Position numbers and translations under genes: made by a program. Below are positions 18,256 through 26,432 of a stretch of 64,000 bases of DNA, piece after piece (within the stretch, counting starts at the first letter, position 1; each line of letters starts with the position of its first letter). The DNA is from Ideonella sp. WA131b (GTDB lineage: Bacteria; Pseudomonadota; Gammaproteobacteria; Burkholderiales; Burkholderiaceae_C): positions 2,108,001 through 2,172,000 of the forward strand of contig JAGTJW010000001.1 of assembly GCA_023657425.1 (NCBI GenBank), given 5' to 3'. Under the pieces are notes generated by a model, which ran no database searches, was not told the DNA's origin, and was given only the letters and a program-made list of their open reading frames with translations.

Positions 18256-20444
18256 CGTGCGGCTCCCACTTCCAGTTGGCGCGCCTGCAGCAGCGCGGCG
18301 TGCGGCAGGGCTTTCGGATCCATGCGCTGCCCGTCCAGCCACACGCCGGGGCGCCGGCCGGGCACGATGGTGAGCCGCGTGCCATCGGCCCGCGCCAGCG
18401 TGGCGCGACGCACCAGCACCGCACCCGCCACGTAGCTGCCCGAGGCTGGCACCACCGGGTAGAAGCCCAGCGTGGACAGCACCAGCCACGCGCTCATCTG
18501 CCCGCAGTCGTCGTTGCCGATGATGCCGTCGGGCCCGCTGCCGTAGAAGCTGCGTACGATGCGGCGGATCAGCGCGGCGCCCTTCTCGGGCGCGGCCGTC
18601 CAGGCATAGAGGTAGGCGATGTGATGGCTGGGCTCGTTGCCGTGGGCGTACTGGCCGATCAGGGCCTCCTGGCCCAGGTGCTTGTTGACGCCGGGAGCCT
18701 GCACGCTGAAGAAGCGGTCCAGCCAGGCCTCGAAGGCCGCCGCGCCGCCCATCTGCGCCACGAGGCCGTCGGGGTCGTGCAGCGCCGGGGTCAGCGTGTA
18801 CTGCCAGGCGTTGGCCTCGGTGTAGTCGCCGGGGTTGTTCATCGGGCTCGTGGGCACCAGCGGGTCGAAGGGCTCGCGCCAGCGGCCGGCGCTGTCCTTG
18901 CCGCGCATCATCTGCGTCTGTGCGTCCCACAGCTGGCGCCAGCCCTGGGCGCGGCGCGCAAAGCGCTCGGCCACCTCGGGCTGGCCTGCGGCGCGCGCCA
19001 CGCGGGCCACGGCGTCGTCGCCGATGCCGAGTTCGAGCGTCTTGCTCACCGATTCGTTGCTGATCTTGTCCAGAGGGATGTAGCCGAACTGCTCGTAGGC
19101 GCCCCAGTCGCGCTGCGCCCAGGCGGGCGCGTTCGGCCGCGGCCGCGTGGAGGTCTCAACCATCGCCCGCAGCGCGGCCTGCAGGTCGAAACTTGTGCCC
19201 TGGCGGTGCAAGCCCTTGGCCACCGCGTCGGCGATGACGGGCAGCGCCGGGTTGCCGATCATCGTGTGCGTTTCGCGGCCCCAGGCTGTCCACAACGGCA
19301 GGTAGCCCATCGCGCGCTGGTGGGCCAGCATCGTGTTGACGAAGCCGGGCACGCGCTCGGGCACCAGCAGCGTGAGGAGCGGGTGCACGCCGCGGAAGGT
19401 GTCCCACAGGCTGAGGGTGCTGTAGTACACGCCGCCCGGCGCGGCCATCACCTGGCCCGTGGGGCCGCGCACGCGGCCGTCGGCGTCGGCGATGTCGCTG
19501 GGGTGCAGCAGCGTGCGGTACAGCGCCGAGTAGAAGATGGTCTTGAAGTGCGGGTCGGCATCGATCTCGATGCGCGACAGCAGCGCCTGCCACTGCGCAT
19601 GGGTGGCGGCGCGCACGGCGTCGAAGGGCTGGGCCTCGTCCACCGCCAGGTTGCGGCGCGCGCCGGCCACGTCCACCGTGGACAGCGCCACGCGGGCGTG
19701 CAGCACGCGGCCCGCCGCGAGGTCGAAGTCGAGCACATAACGCGCGGCCTTGTCGCCAGCGCGCGGCGGCAGCGTGGTCACGCGCGCGATGGGCCGGTCG
19801 AAGCGCACGATGAACGAGGCCTCGCGCTCGACCCAGTTCTTCGCGTGCGTGGTGCCGGTGAGCTCACCACGCGCTTCATCCACGCTGGACGTGGCCTGTG
19901 TGACGCGCGGGCCGTCACCGAACAGCAGCCCGTGCTGCAGGTCCACCAGCACTTGCACGCGGCCGCCCTGCGTGAAGGTGTAGCGGTGCACGGCCACGCG
20001 CTGCGTGGCGGTGAGTTCCACGCGCACACCGTGGCCCGGCAGCGTGACGCGGTAGACGCCGGGCTTCGCGCTTTCCGTCTTCTTGTCGGGGGCGGCCGAG
20101 AAGTCGGTGCTTTGCGCCGACCAGCGCGTGCCGGCGGCGGGCATCAGCAGCACGTCGCCCAGCTCGGGAATGCCGGCGCCGCTGATGTGCGTGTTGGAGA
20201 ATCCCAGGATGCGCGGCGCGCGGTATTGGTAGCCGCTGCTGTAGCTCCAGCCGCGGTCGGTGTTGTCGGGGCCGGGGGCCACCATGCCGAAGGGCACCAT
20301 CGCGGCCGGCGTGACGTGGCCGGTGCCGTCGGTGCCGATGAAGGGGTTGACGTGGCGCGTGAGCTCCCCGCGGCCGGCGGCAGCGCTGGCGGTGGCGACC
20401 AAGGCCAGCGCCAGGGCCAGCAGATTCAGCGCCAACGGCTTCAT
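18252..20444 (-). CDS. GH92 family glycosidase (alpha-mannosidase type)
   Basis: 730 aa with an N-terminal signal peptide ending around TASAAAG. Typical GH92 segments run through the protein: VNPFIGTDGTGHVTPAAMV, SLWDTFRGVHPLLTLLVPE, GYLPLWTAWGRETHTMIGNP and GIIGNDDCGQMSAWLVLSTL. Glu604 in GNEPSHHIAYLY is at the position of the catalytic acid of calcium-dependent, inverting exo-alpha-mannosidases. Most characterised members act on mannosides, so mannose-containing glycans are the likely substrate, but specificity is not visible from sequence. It overlaps its upstream and downstream neighbours by four bases each. Confidence 0.92.
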   Translation of the reverse strand: MKPLALNLLALALALVATASAAAGRGELTRHVNPFIGTDGTGHVTPAAMVPFGMVAPGPDNTDRGWSYSSGYQYRAPRILGFSNTHISGAGIPELGDVLLMPAAGTRWSAQSTDFSAAPDKKTESAKPGVYRVTLPGHGVRVELTATQRVAVHRYTFTQGGRVQVLVDLQHGLLFGDGPRVTQATSSVDEARGELTGTTHAKNWVEREASFIVRFDRPIARVTTLPPRAGDKAARYVLDFDLAAGRVLHARVALSTVDVAGARRNLAVDEAQPFDAVRAATHAQWQALLSRIEIDADPHFKTIFYSALYRTLLHPSDIADADGRVRGPTGQVMAAPGGVYYSTLSLWDTFRGVHPLLTLLVPERVPGFVNTMLAHQRAMGYLPLWTAWGRETHTMIGNPALPVIADAVAKGLHRQGTSFDLQAALRAMVETSTRPRPNAPAWAQRDWGAYEQFGYIPLDKISNESVSKTLELGIGDDAVARVARAAGQPEVAERFARRAQGWRQLWDAQTQMMRGKDSAGRWREPFDPLVPTSPMNNPGDYTEANAWQYTLTPALHDPDGLVAQMGGAAAFEAWLDRFFSVQAPGVNKHLGQEALIGQYAHGNEPSHHIAYLYAWTAAPEKGAALIRRIVRSFYGSGPDGIIGNDDCGQMSAWLVLSTLGFYPVVPASGSYVAGAVLVRRATLARADGTRLTIVPGRRPGVWLDGQRMDPKALPHAALLQARQLEVGAAR

Positions 20445-21256
20445 GGTGTCGGGTTCCGGTTCGTGAGGGTGCGGCCGAAGAAGCGCAGCGTGTCTTCGAG
20501 GTGCTGCGCCCAGTAGGCCCAGCCGTGGCCGCCGTCGTGCTCGGCGTAGTCGTGCGCGATGCCGGCGGCCTGCAGTTCGGCGTGCAGCTGGCGGTTGGCG
20601 GCGATGAAGGGGTCGTCGCGCCCGCAGTCGAAGCGCAAGGCGGGCAGCGGCGCGTCGGCACAGCGGAGCGAGGCGATGACGCTGCGGTCTGCGGGCGCCG
20701 CGGCCCAGCCGCTGCGAGATTCCACCATCAGTGCGTCGAGTTGCCCTGCTTCGGTCACCGACGAGTGCCCGGCCGCTGCCACGAAGCGCTGCGGGTGCCG
20801 GCCGGCCAGCCTCAGCGCGCCGAAGCCACCCATGCTCAGGCCCGCGATACACAGCGGCGAAGCCACGGTGCACGCGCTGCTGGCGGCGCGTGCTACGGCC
20901 GGCACCTCGTCGACGATCCAGCGTTCGAAGTCTTGCTCGGCATGGCACACGTAGCCCGAGCCATCGCCCCACAGCCCGTCGCTGGGCATGGCCAGCACCA
21001 TCGGCGGGATCTCGCCCGCGTCGATGAGCCGCTGCGCCGTGAGGTGCGCGCCACCCTGGAAGGCCCAGGCCCAGTGCGAGCCGTGCACGCCGTGCAGCAG
21101 CAGCACCAGCGGCACGCCCTGCAGCGCAGCGGCCTGCGGCGGCACGAACAGCAGCACATCGGCCCGCTGGCCCAGCGCCGCACTCTTGACGGTGACGAAG
21201 CGCAGGCCGGGTGGCGCCAGGGCCGGGTCCGAGACTTCGAGGGTGCGGAACATCAT
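20441..21256 (-). CDS. Alpha/beta-hydrolase esterase (CE1/esterase D-like)
   Basis: 271 aa. The oxyanion region LVLLLHGVHGSHWAW and the nucleophile elbow AGLSMGGFGAL with Ser141 define an alpha/beta hydrolase of the esterase-D/CE1 group; Asp in DCGRDDPF and His in DGGHGWAYW complete a plausible triad. No signal peptide is visible, so it probably acts in the cytoplasm on imported oligosaccharides, for example removing acyl groups. It overlaps the GH92 start by four bases and follows the PhyH gene by 95 bases. Acyl substrate unknown. Confidence 0.85.
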   Translation of the reverse strand: MMFRTLEVSDPALAPPGLRFVTVKSAALGQRADVLLFVPPQAAALQGVPLVLLLHGVHGSHWAWAFQGGAHLTAQRLIDAGEIPPMVLAMPSDGLWGDGSGYVCHAEQDFERWIVDEVPAVARAASSACTVASPLCIAGLSMGGFGALRLAGRHPQRFVAAAGHSSVTEAGQLDALMVESRSGWAAAPADRSVIASLRCADAPLPALRFDCGRDDPFIAANRQLHAELQAAGIAHDYAEHDGGHGWAYWAQHLEDTLRFFGRTLTNRNPTP

Positions 21257-21351
21257 GGGTCAGGTCGCTGCACCGGCGCCAGGTTGATGGCCGCGCCCGT
21301 CGCCGATGTCGGCGGCACCCACCCATGCAAACGTGGCCACAGGCTGGCTGC

Positions 21352-22173
21352 TCAGCGCGACCAGATCACCGGGTTCTTGCGCGTGGCGATGACCTCGCCC
21401 TCGCGCGCCCCGGGGCACCACTGGTCGCGGTCGTTGGCCTGGATGGCGTTGAGCGCGGGCACGAGGCGCATGTCGGCGTCCATGTAGATGACCGTCATCA
21501 CCGAACGCGGCCGGTCGCTGACGTTCGGCCCGGCCTTGTGGAAGGTCCAGCCCAGGTGGAAGCTCACCTCGCCCAGGTCGAAGGGCCCCACCTCGAAGGG
21601 GAAGCCGTGGCGGGCCATGTTCTCGCTGATTCTGGCCTCGCTCTCGTCGCTGATGCCCAGGTCGCGCCCGAAGGCCACGCCCTGGCTGCCGGCGTAGAAG
21701 CCCAGCGGGCCCATCTCGGTGGGCACCGCCTGCAGGGGGATCCAGGCGGTGATGGTGCGGTCGCTGGCCAGCGGCCAGTAGTACTGGTCGGCATGCGCGG
21801 GCGTGATGCCGCCGCCGGGCTCTTTGTACAGGCTCTGGTCGTGGTACAGGCGCACGCCGCGCACCGCCAGCAGATCGGCCGCGATGCGCGCCAGCCGCTG
21901 GCCCATCACGAAGCGGGCCACCAGCGCGCTCTTCTCCCACAGGTTCATCACCTGCAGGAAGGCCCGGTCGTAGGTGCTGCGCTCGGCCAGCGGGCGGCTC
22001 TCGGTGTTGAGGTCGATGGTCAGCCGCGTGATCTCGGCCCCGAAGTGCGCCAGCGTGTCGGGCGCGAGCACCTGCTTGAGCTTGATGCAGCCGTCGCGGC
22101 GGAAGCTGTCGATCTTTGCGGGCTGCAGCGCGTACGGGCTGTCGAGATCGGGCCAGAGGGCGGTGTGATTCAT
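21352..22173 (-). CDS. Phytanoyl-CoA dioxygenase (PhyH) family protein
   Basis: 273 aa from MNHTALWPDL; an in-frame ATG seven codons upstream (22194) is an alternative, and neither has a clear ribosome binding site. PhyH-family enzymes are Fe(II)/2-oxoglutarate oxygenases. The iron site is visible as PAHADQYYW (HxD) and the distal His in GWTFHKAGPN, with an Arg nearby (SDRPRS) suited to bind 2-oxoglutarate. Its position between two glycosidase genes suggests a role in sugar or secondary-metabolite oxidation rather than lipid metabolism; substrate unknown. It lies 43 bases after the upstream GH13 gene. Confidence 0.85.
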   Translation of the reverse strand: MNHTALWPDLDSPYALQPAKIDSFRRDGCIKLKQVLAPDTLAHFGAEITRLTIDLNTESRPLAERSTYDRAFLQVMNLWEKSALVARFVMGQRLARIAADLLAVRGVRLYHDQSLYKEPGGGITPAHADQYYWPLASDRTITAWIPLQAVPTEMGPLGFYAGSQGVAFGRDLGISDESEARISENMARHGFPFEVGPFDLGEVSFHLGWTFHKAGPNVSDRPRSVMTVIYMDADMRLVPALNAIQANDRDQWCPGAREGEVIATRKNPVIWSR

Positions 22174-22216
22174 GGTGGCGAGTGAGGAGGTCATGACGAG
22201 GCAAATGGGCAAGGGC

Positions 22217-23902
22217 TCAGGCCAGCGGCGCGACCATCACCGCGCCCGGGGGCAGGTGCAGCTGCGCGCCGCGCAGCGCGGCGCCGCCGTGCACGAACAG
22301 CGGCTTGGTACCGGGGGCCACGGCGGCCGGCAAGGGCAGCATGGCCGAGCTGGCACCCAGGTTGAAGGCCAGCCACAGCGCGTCGGTGCCGCGGGCATCG
22401 GTGTGCTGGCGGCGCAGCACCAGCACGTCGCCGTCGGTCACCAGGGCGTCGATCTCGCCCAGGCGCATCGCAGGGTGGGCGCGCCGCAAGGCCAGCAGGC
22501 GCCGCGTGGCGTGCAGGGTCGACGCCTGGTCGGCCTCCTGGCGGTCCACGGCCAGCGGCACGTGGGCCGGGTCCACCGGCAGCCAGGTGCGAGCCGCGCT
22601 GCTGAAGCCGTGCTGGGGTGCCTCGGCCTGCCAGGGAAATGGCGTGCGGCAGCCATCGCGGCCCGGGTTCAGCGGCCAGTTCGCCAGGCCGTAGGGATCG
22701 CGAATGTCGTCGAAGGCCAGGGTGCTCTGCGGCAAGCCCAGCTCTTCGCCCTGGTACAGGAAGACCGTGCCGCGCAAGGCCAGCAGCAGCGCCAGCCAGG
22801 TGACGGGCGTGGCCCCGGTGGCCGCAGGCCCGGCTTCGGCGCCACCACCAAAGGCGAAGGCCCCCGCCGCGCCGCGGCCCCAGCGCGAGGCCACGCGCGG
22901 CGCGTCGTGGTTCGAGAAGGCCCAGCTCGGCCAGGCTTGCCGGCCCGCGCCTTCGGTCCAGGGCGCCAGGCAGCGCAGCACCTGCGCGGCATCGGGCCGG
23001 TCACCCAGGAAGGCAAACGAGTAGGCGGTGTGCAGCCGCTGCGCGCCCTGCGTGTAGGCCACCATGGTGGGCAGGGGCTCGGCGCCGCCGATCTCGGCCA
23101 CGGCCATGCGGCTTTCGCCGCCTGCGCCATAGCCGTCCATCAACGCACGCAGCCGCTCGAAGAAGGCCGGTGCCTCGGGCTGGTCGGCGTTGTGCAGGTG
23201 CTGCTGCATCAGCACCGGCGCATCGCCGCGCTGGCCTTCGGGGCCGTACGGCATCGGCGGGTTGTCGTGCAGGCCGCGGCTGTGGAAGTACAGGTTCGCG
23301 GTGTCCAGCCGGAAGCCGTCGACGCCGCGGTCCAGCCAGTGCCGGGCGACATCCAGCACCGCGTCCTGCACCGCCGCGCAGTGGAAGTTCAGGTCGGGCA
23401 TCTGCGGCAGGAAGTTGTGCAGGTGGTACTGCTGCCGCCGCGGCTCCCAGCGCCAGGCCGGGCCGCCCATCCAGCTTTGCCAGTTGTTGGGCGGGCTGCC
23501 GTCGGCTTTGGCATCGGCCCACACGTACCAGTCGGCCTTGGGGTTGTCGCGGCTGGCGCGGCTTTCCTGGAACCAGGGGTGCTCGGCGGCGGTGTGGCTC
23601 CAGACCTGGTCGATCACCACCTTCAGGCCCAGCCGGTGGGCCTCGGCCAGCAGGGCGTCGAAGTCGGCACCGGTGCCGAACATCGGGTCGACGCCCAGGT
23701 GGTCGGCCACGTCGTAGCCGAAGTCGCGCATGGGGCTCGGGAAGAAGGGCGAGAGCCAGATGCCGTCGACGCCCAGGCTCGCCACGTACGGCAGCCTCGC
23801 CGTCACGCCGGCCAGGTCGCCCACGCCGTCGCCGTTGGCGTCGGCGTAGCTGCGCGGGTAGATCTGGTAGAGGGTGGCGCCGCGCCACCAGTCGCTGCTC
23901 AT
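22217..23902 (-). CDS. GH13 alpha-glucosidase (oligo-1,6-glucosidase/maltase type)
   Basis: 561 aa, no signal peptide, so cytoplasmic. It begins WWRGATLYQIYPRSYADANG, the standard opening of GH13 alpha-glucosidases. Catalytic residues are Asp200 in GFRLDTANLY, Glu270 in AVAEIGG and Asp333 in FSNHDAPR. QVWSHT in place of the more usual DLVVNHTS/VVNH region I resembles family members from alpha- and betaproteobacteria annotated as alpha-glucosidase. It would release glucose from short imported alpha-glucosides. The start MSSDWWRG was chosen by family alignment; an upstream extension lacks similarity. It is the first gene of the minus-strand operon, divergent from the AraC regulator. Confidence 0.92.
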   Translation of the reverse strand: MSSDWWRGATLYQIYPRSYADANGDGVGDLAGVTARLPYVASLGVDGIWLSPFFPSPMRDFGYDVADHLGVDPMFGTGADFDALLAEAHRLGLKVVIDQVWSHTAAEHPWFQESRASRDNPKADWYVWADAKADGSPPNNWQSWMGGPAWRWEPRRQQYHLHNFLPQMPDLNFHCAAVQDAVLDVARHWLDRGVDGFRLDTANLYFHSRGLHDNPPMPYGPEGQRGDAPVLMQQHLHNADQPEAPAFFERLRALMDGYGAGGESRMAVAEIGGAEPLPTMVAYTQGAQRLHTAYSFAFLGDRPDAAQVLRCLAPWTEGAGRQAWPSWAFSNHDAPRVASRWGRGAAGAFAFGGGAEAGPAATGATPVTWLALLLALRGTVFLYQGEELGLPQSTLAFDDIRDPYGLANWPLNPGRDGCRTPFPWQAEAPQHGFSSAARTWLPVDPAHVPLAVDRQEADQASTLHATRRLLALRRAHPAMRLGEIDALVTDGDVLVLRRQHTDARGTDALWLAFNLGASSAMLPLPAAVAPGTKPLFVHGGAALRGAQLHLPPGAVMVAPLA

Positions 23903-23918
23903 CGGCGGTGATCCCGGA

Positions 23919-23989
23919 TGAAAACCGGTAGTCTCGCGGCGACGGGCGCCCATTTCAGCCTGATCTCGGGCCCTGAATGACGGTTTTCA
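23919..23989. promoter_or_regulatory. Paired inverted 9-base sites between the glycan operon and its AraC regulator
   Basis: TGAAAACCG at 23919-23927 is matched exactly by its reverse complement CGGTTTTCA at 23981-23989. The site centres are 62 bases apart, close to six helical turns. Both lie in the 138-base gap between the GH13 start (23902) and the AraC-family start (24041). They are good candidates for regulator sites controlling both divergent promoters; binding itself is inferred. Confidence 0.5.
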
Positions 23990-24040
23990 AACTCTGTGGA
24001 TCGGGGTAAGCCCGGTTCTCTTCCAGACCCTGGCCCAACC

Positions 24041-24907
24041 ATGAGGATCGCCCGCGAGCCGATACACCACGCCGAGGAATCGCTGCGTTGCATGCACCTG
24101 GCGCTGCCCCTGTTCAGCGGCGGCCTGCACCGCCATGGGCACTTCGAGCTGACCTGGATCGAGCGTGGTCAGGGTCTGCGCTGGGTGGGCGACAGCGTGG
24201 AGCCCTTCTTCGATGGCGACCTGGTGCTGGTGGGCAGCGAAACGCCCCACCTGTGGGCCAGTCGGGGCGTGCGGTCGGCTGAAGGGTGCGCCGCCACGGT
24301 GCTGCAGTTCCCGCCCGACTGGCCGTTGCGCTGCGGTCTGCCGGAGCTCAAGGCCGTGGCCCCGCTGCTGGCGCAGGCCGCACCCGGCGTGGAGGTGCTG
24401 GGCGCCACGCGCATCGAGGTGCAAGGCCTGCTGGCCCGGTTGCCCGGGTCGACGGCCCAGCGCCGCGTGGCCGTGCTCATCGAGGTGCTGGGCTGTCTGC
24501 TGGCCGGCGCCGCTGATCTGCGGGCCTTGTCGACAAGCCTGCCCCCGTCCCCTGGGGCAGCCGTGCGGGCCGGCCCGAGCCCGCAGCGCATGGACCGCGT
24601 GCTCAACTGGATCGAGTCGCATCTGGCCGACGAACTGTCTGTGGACGAGGCCGCCGCGGTGGCGCATGTCAGCCCCGCGGCCTTCGGGCGTTTCTTCCGG
24701 CGCGAGGTGGGCAAGAGCTTCACCACCTACGTGAACGATGCCCGCTGCGGCTGGGCGGCCCTGCGGCTGATTCAGGGCACCGAACCGATCGCGCACATCG
24801 CGCAGGCCTGCGGCTTCCCCACACTCTCCAACTTCGGCGAACAGTTCCGGCGGCGCTACGGGATGGCTCCGCGCGACTTTCGCGCAGGCCGTGTGGACTT
24901 GCCTTGA
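24041..24907 (+). CDS. AraC-family transcriptional regulator
   Basis: 288 aa. The N-terminal half is a cupin-like sensor domain (GGLHRHGHFELTWIERGQGL, about 25-90). The C-terminal 100 residues hold two helix-turn-helix motifs (LSVDEAAAVAHVSPAAFGRF and IAHIAQACGFPTLSNFGEQF) and end with the usual YGMAPRDFR. Start MRIAREPIHH was taken as the first ATG that aligns with the cupin domain. It is divergent from the glycan operon and probably regulates it in response to a sugar. Confidence 0.92.
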   Translation: MRIAREPIHHAEESLRCMHLALPLFSGGLHRHGHFELTWIERGQGLRWVGDSVEPFFDGDLVLVGSETPHLWASRGVRSAEGCAATVLQFPPDWPLRCGLPELKAVAPLLAQAAPGVEVLGATRIEVQGLLARLPGSTAQRRVAVLIEVLGCLLAGAADLRALSTSLPPSPGAAVRAGPSPQRMDRVLNWIESHLADELSVDEAAAVAHVSPAAFGRFFRREVGKSFTTYVNDARCGWAALRLIQGTEPIAHIAQACGFPTLSNFGEQFRRRYGMAPRDFRAGRVDLP

Positions 24908-24965
24908 GGCCGCCAAGCGCTTGCGATTCAATGGCTAAAAGAGCCAGCAACTGCCGGAGCTCAAC

Positions 24966-25094
24966 ATGCGCGTCACCGCCACCGAGGCCAAGAACCGGTT
25001 TGGCAGCCTCTGCGCCCAGGCCAAGCGCGAACCGGTGTTCGTCGAGAAGGCGGGGCAGATCGACACGGTGATCCTGTCTGCCGAGCAGTACCTA
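24966..25094 (+). pseudogene. Truncated Phd/YefM-type antitoxin remnant
   Basis: The first 43 codons read as the DNA-binding N-terminal part of a Phd/YefM antitoxin (MRVTATEAKNRFGSLC, REPVFVEKAG, VILSAEQYL). Just after SAEQYL the frame enters the reverse complement of the histidine-kinase gene whose stop lies at 25092-25094, and the residues lose all family likeness although the frame stays open to 25379. The antitoxin's toxin-binding tail and any toxin gene are missing. GGAG lies six bases ahead of the ATG, and TGGCT/AGCCA arms (24932-24946) precede it. This is most simply a deletion junction. Confidence 0.7.
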
Positions 25095-26432
25095 TGCCCC
25101 GCGCTCCACCCGACGCGGCGTCCACACCATCGCCACCTCGAGCCCCGGCCCGGCGTTGCGGATGCGCAGCTCGCCGCCGTGCGCCTGCGCCACCTGGCGA
25201 CACAGGTGCAGGCCCAGGCCCACGCCACCGGCGCTGCGCGTGCGCGCGGCGTCCGGCCGGTGGAAGGGCTCGCCCAGTCGCGCGAGCTGGTCGAAGGCCA
25301 CGCCGGGGCCGTGGTCGCGCAGGCCGAGCGCCCAGCGTCCGTCGGCCAGGGCGCGCAGAAAGAGCTGCGGCGGCTGTAGCGCACCCGCCGCGTGGCGGCG
25401 CGCGTTGGCCAGCAGGTTGCGCAGCATCAGCCGCACGCGTGTTTCGTCCACCTCGGCCTCCGCGGGTGTGATGGCGATGTCCAGCGCCGCGCCGCCTTCG
25501 GCGGCCAGCTCGCGCAGCAGCGCCGCCAGGTCCAGCGGCGCGGCCTGCAGCGCAGCGTGGCCCTGCTGCAGGCGTTCGCTCTCGAGCAGCGTCGCCACGA
25601 GGTCGCGCATCTCGGCCAGGTCACCCAGCAGCGCGGTGCGCTCGGGGGTGTCATCGAGCAGCTCGGCGTTCAGCCGCGCGCGCGTGAGCGGACTGCGCAG
25701 CTCGTGGCTGATGGCCAGCAGCAGCGTGCGCTTGGCCTCCAGCATGCCGGCCAGGCTTGCGGCCATGCCATCGATGCGGGTGGCCAAGGCGCCGAGCTCG
25801 TCGTCGCGCAGCCGGCCGTTGCGGGCATAAGGCGCGAAGGCGGCGATGGGCCGGTCGAACCGGCCTGCGGTGTAGGCCGCCACGCCCGCCCCGATGGCGT
25901 CCAGCGGCCGCAGCAAGCGGCGCATCGCCATGAAAGCCAGCGCGGTGATGAAGACCAGCGCGCCCAGCGCGATCCAGCCCAGGCGGCGCGGCCGCTGTTC
26001 GTCGGGCGGGGCCAGGAGGCTGAAGCGCAGCACATGGCCGTCGGCCAGCGTGCGCGTGAGGCCCCAGCGGCCCCGGCCGTGGCGCTCGTCGGCGTCGTCG
26101 TCGCGGGGGTCGTGGTCGAGGCCCTGTTCGGGGTGGCTGTCGAAGCGCAAGGCCGGGCCCTCGATGCGCACGCGCACCGGCAGCCGCGTGGCGATGGCCC
26201 GGGCGCGGGCCAGGTCGGGCGGCGTGCCGATCTCCGCGGCCAAGTGGTCCACGTAGTCGGCCACCAACGGCTGGGCGTAGCTCTGCCAACTGCCCTGCAG
26301 CGCGCGCTGCAAGGTGCCGATCAGCAGCACGCCCAGCACCAGCGCCAGCAGCAGGAACAGGGCCAGCAGCCGCAGCTTCAGGCTGTGGCGGAAGCGGTGC
26401 GCGGCCTGGCGCAGCGCAGCCAAGGCGGCCAT
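25092..26432 (-). CDS. Sensor histidine kinase (second Spy-linked system)
   Basis: 446 aa. Membrane segments at about 21-41 and 150-170 enclose a roughly 110-residue periplasmic loop. HAMP and dimerisation regions follow, with LLLAISHELRSPLTRAR carrying His243, N box LRNLLANARRHAAG, and glycine boxes RDHGPGVAFD and GVGLGLHLCRQ. The start MAALAALRQA overlaps the regulator's stop (TGATG), so the pair is translationally coupled. The product is distinct from the kinase at 9.6-10.9 kb although the gene set is the same. The stop codon coincides with the junction to an antitoxin remnant, but the kinase end looks intact. Confidence 0.93.
   Translation of the reverse strand: MAALAALRQAAHRFRHSLKLRLLALFLLLALVLGVLLIGTLQRALQGSWQSYAQPLVADYVDHLAAEIGTPPDLARARAIATRLPVRVRIEGPALRFDSHPEQGLDHDPRDDDADERHGRGRWGLTRTLADGHVLRFSLLAPPDEQRPRRLGWIALGALVFITALAFMAMRRLLRPLDAIGAGVAAYTAGRFDRPIAAFAPYARNGRLRDDELGALATRIDGMAASLAGMLEAKRTLLLAISHELRSPLTRARLNAELLDDTPERTALLGDLAEMRDLVATLLESERLQQGHAALQAAPLDLAALLRELAAEGGAALDIAITPAEAEVDETRVRLMLRNLLANARRHAAGALQPPQLFLRALADGRWALGLRDHGPGVAFDQLARLGEPFHRPDAARTRSAGGVGLGLHLCRQVAQAHGGELRIRNAGPGLEVAMVWTPRRVERGA

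Noticed and set aside
24932-24946. TGGCT-AAAAG-AGCCA hairpin as a terminator of the AraC gene
   Set aside because: Five-pair stem with no T tract; too weak to call, noted only with the antitoxin remnant.
25095-25379. 137-aa protein extending the antitoxin remnant
   Set aside because: The last 94 codons are antisense to the histidine kinase and share nothing with antitoxins.
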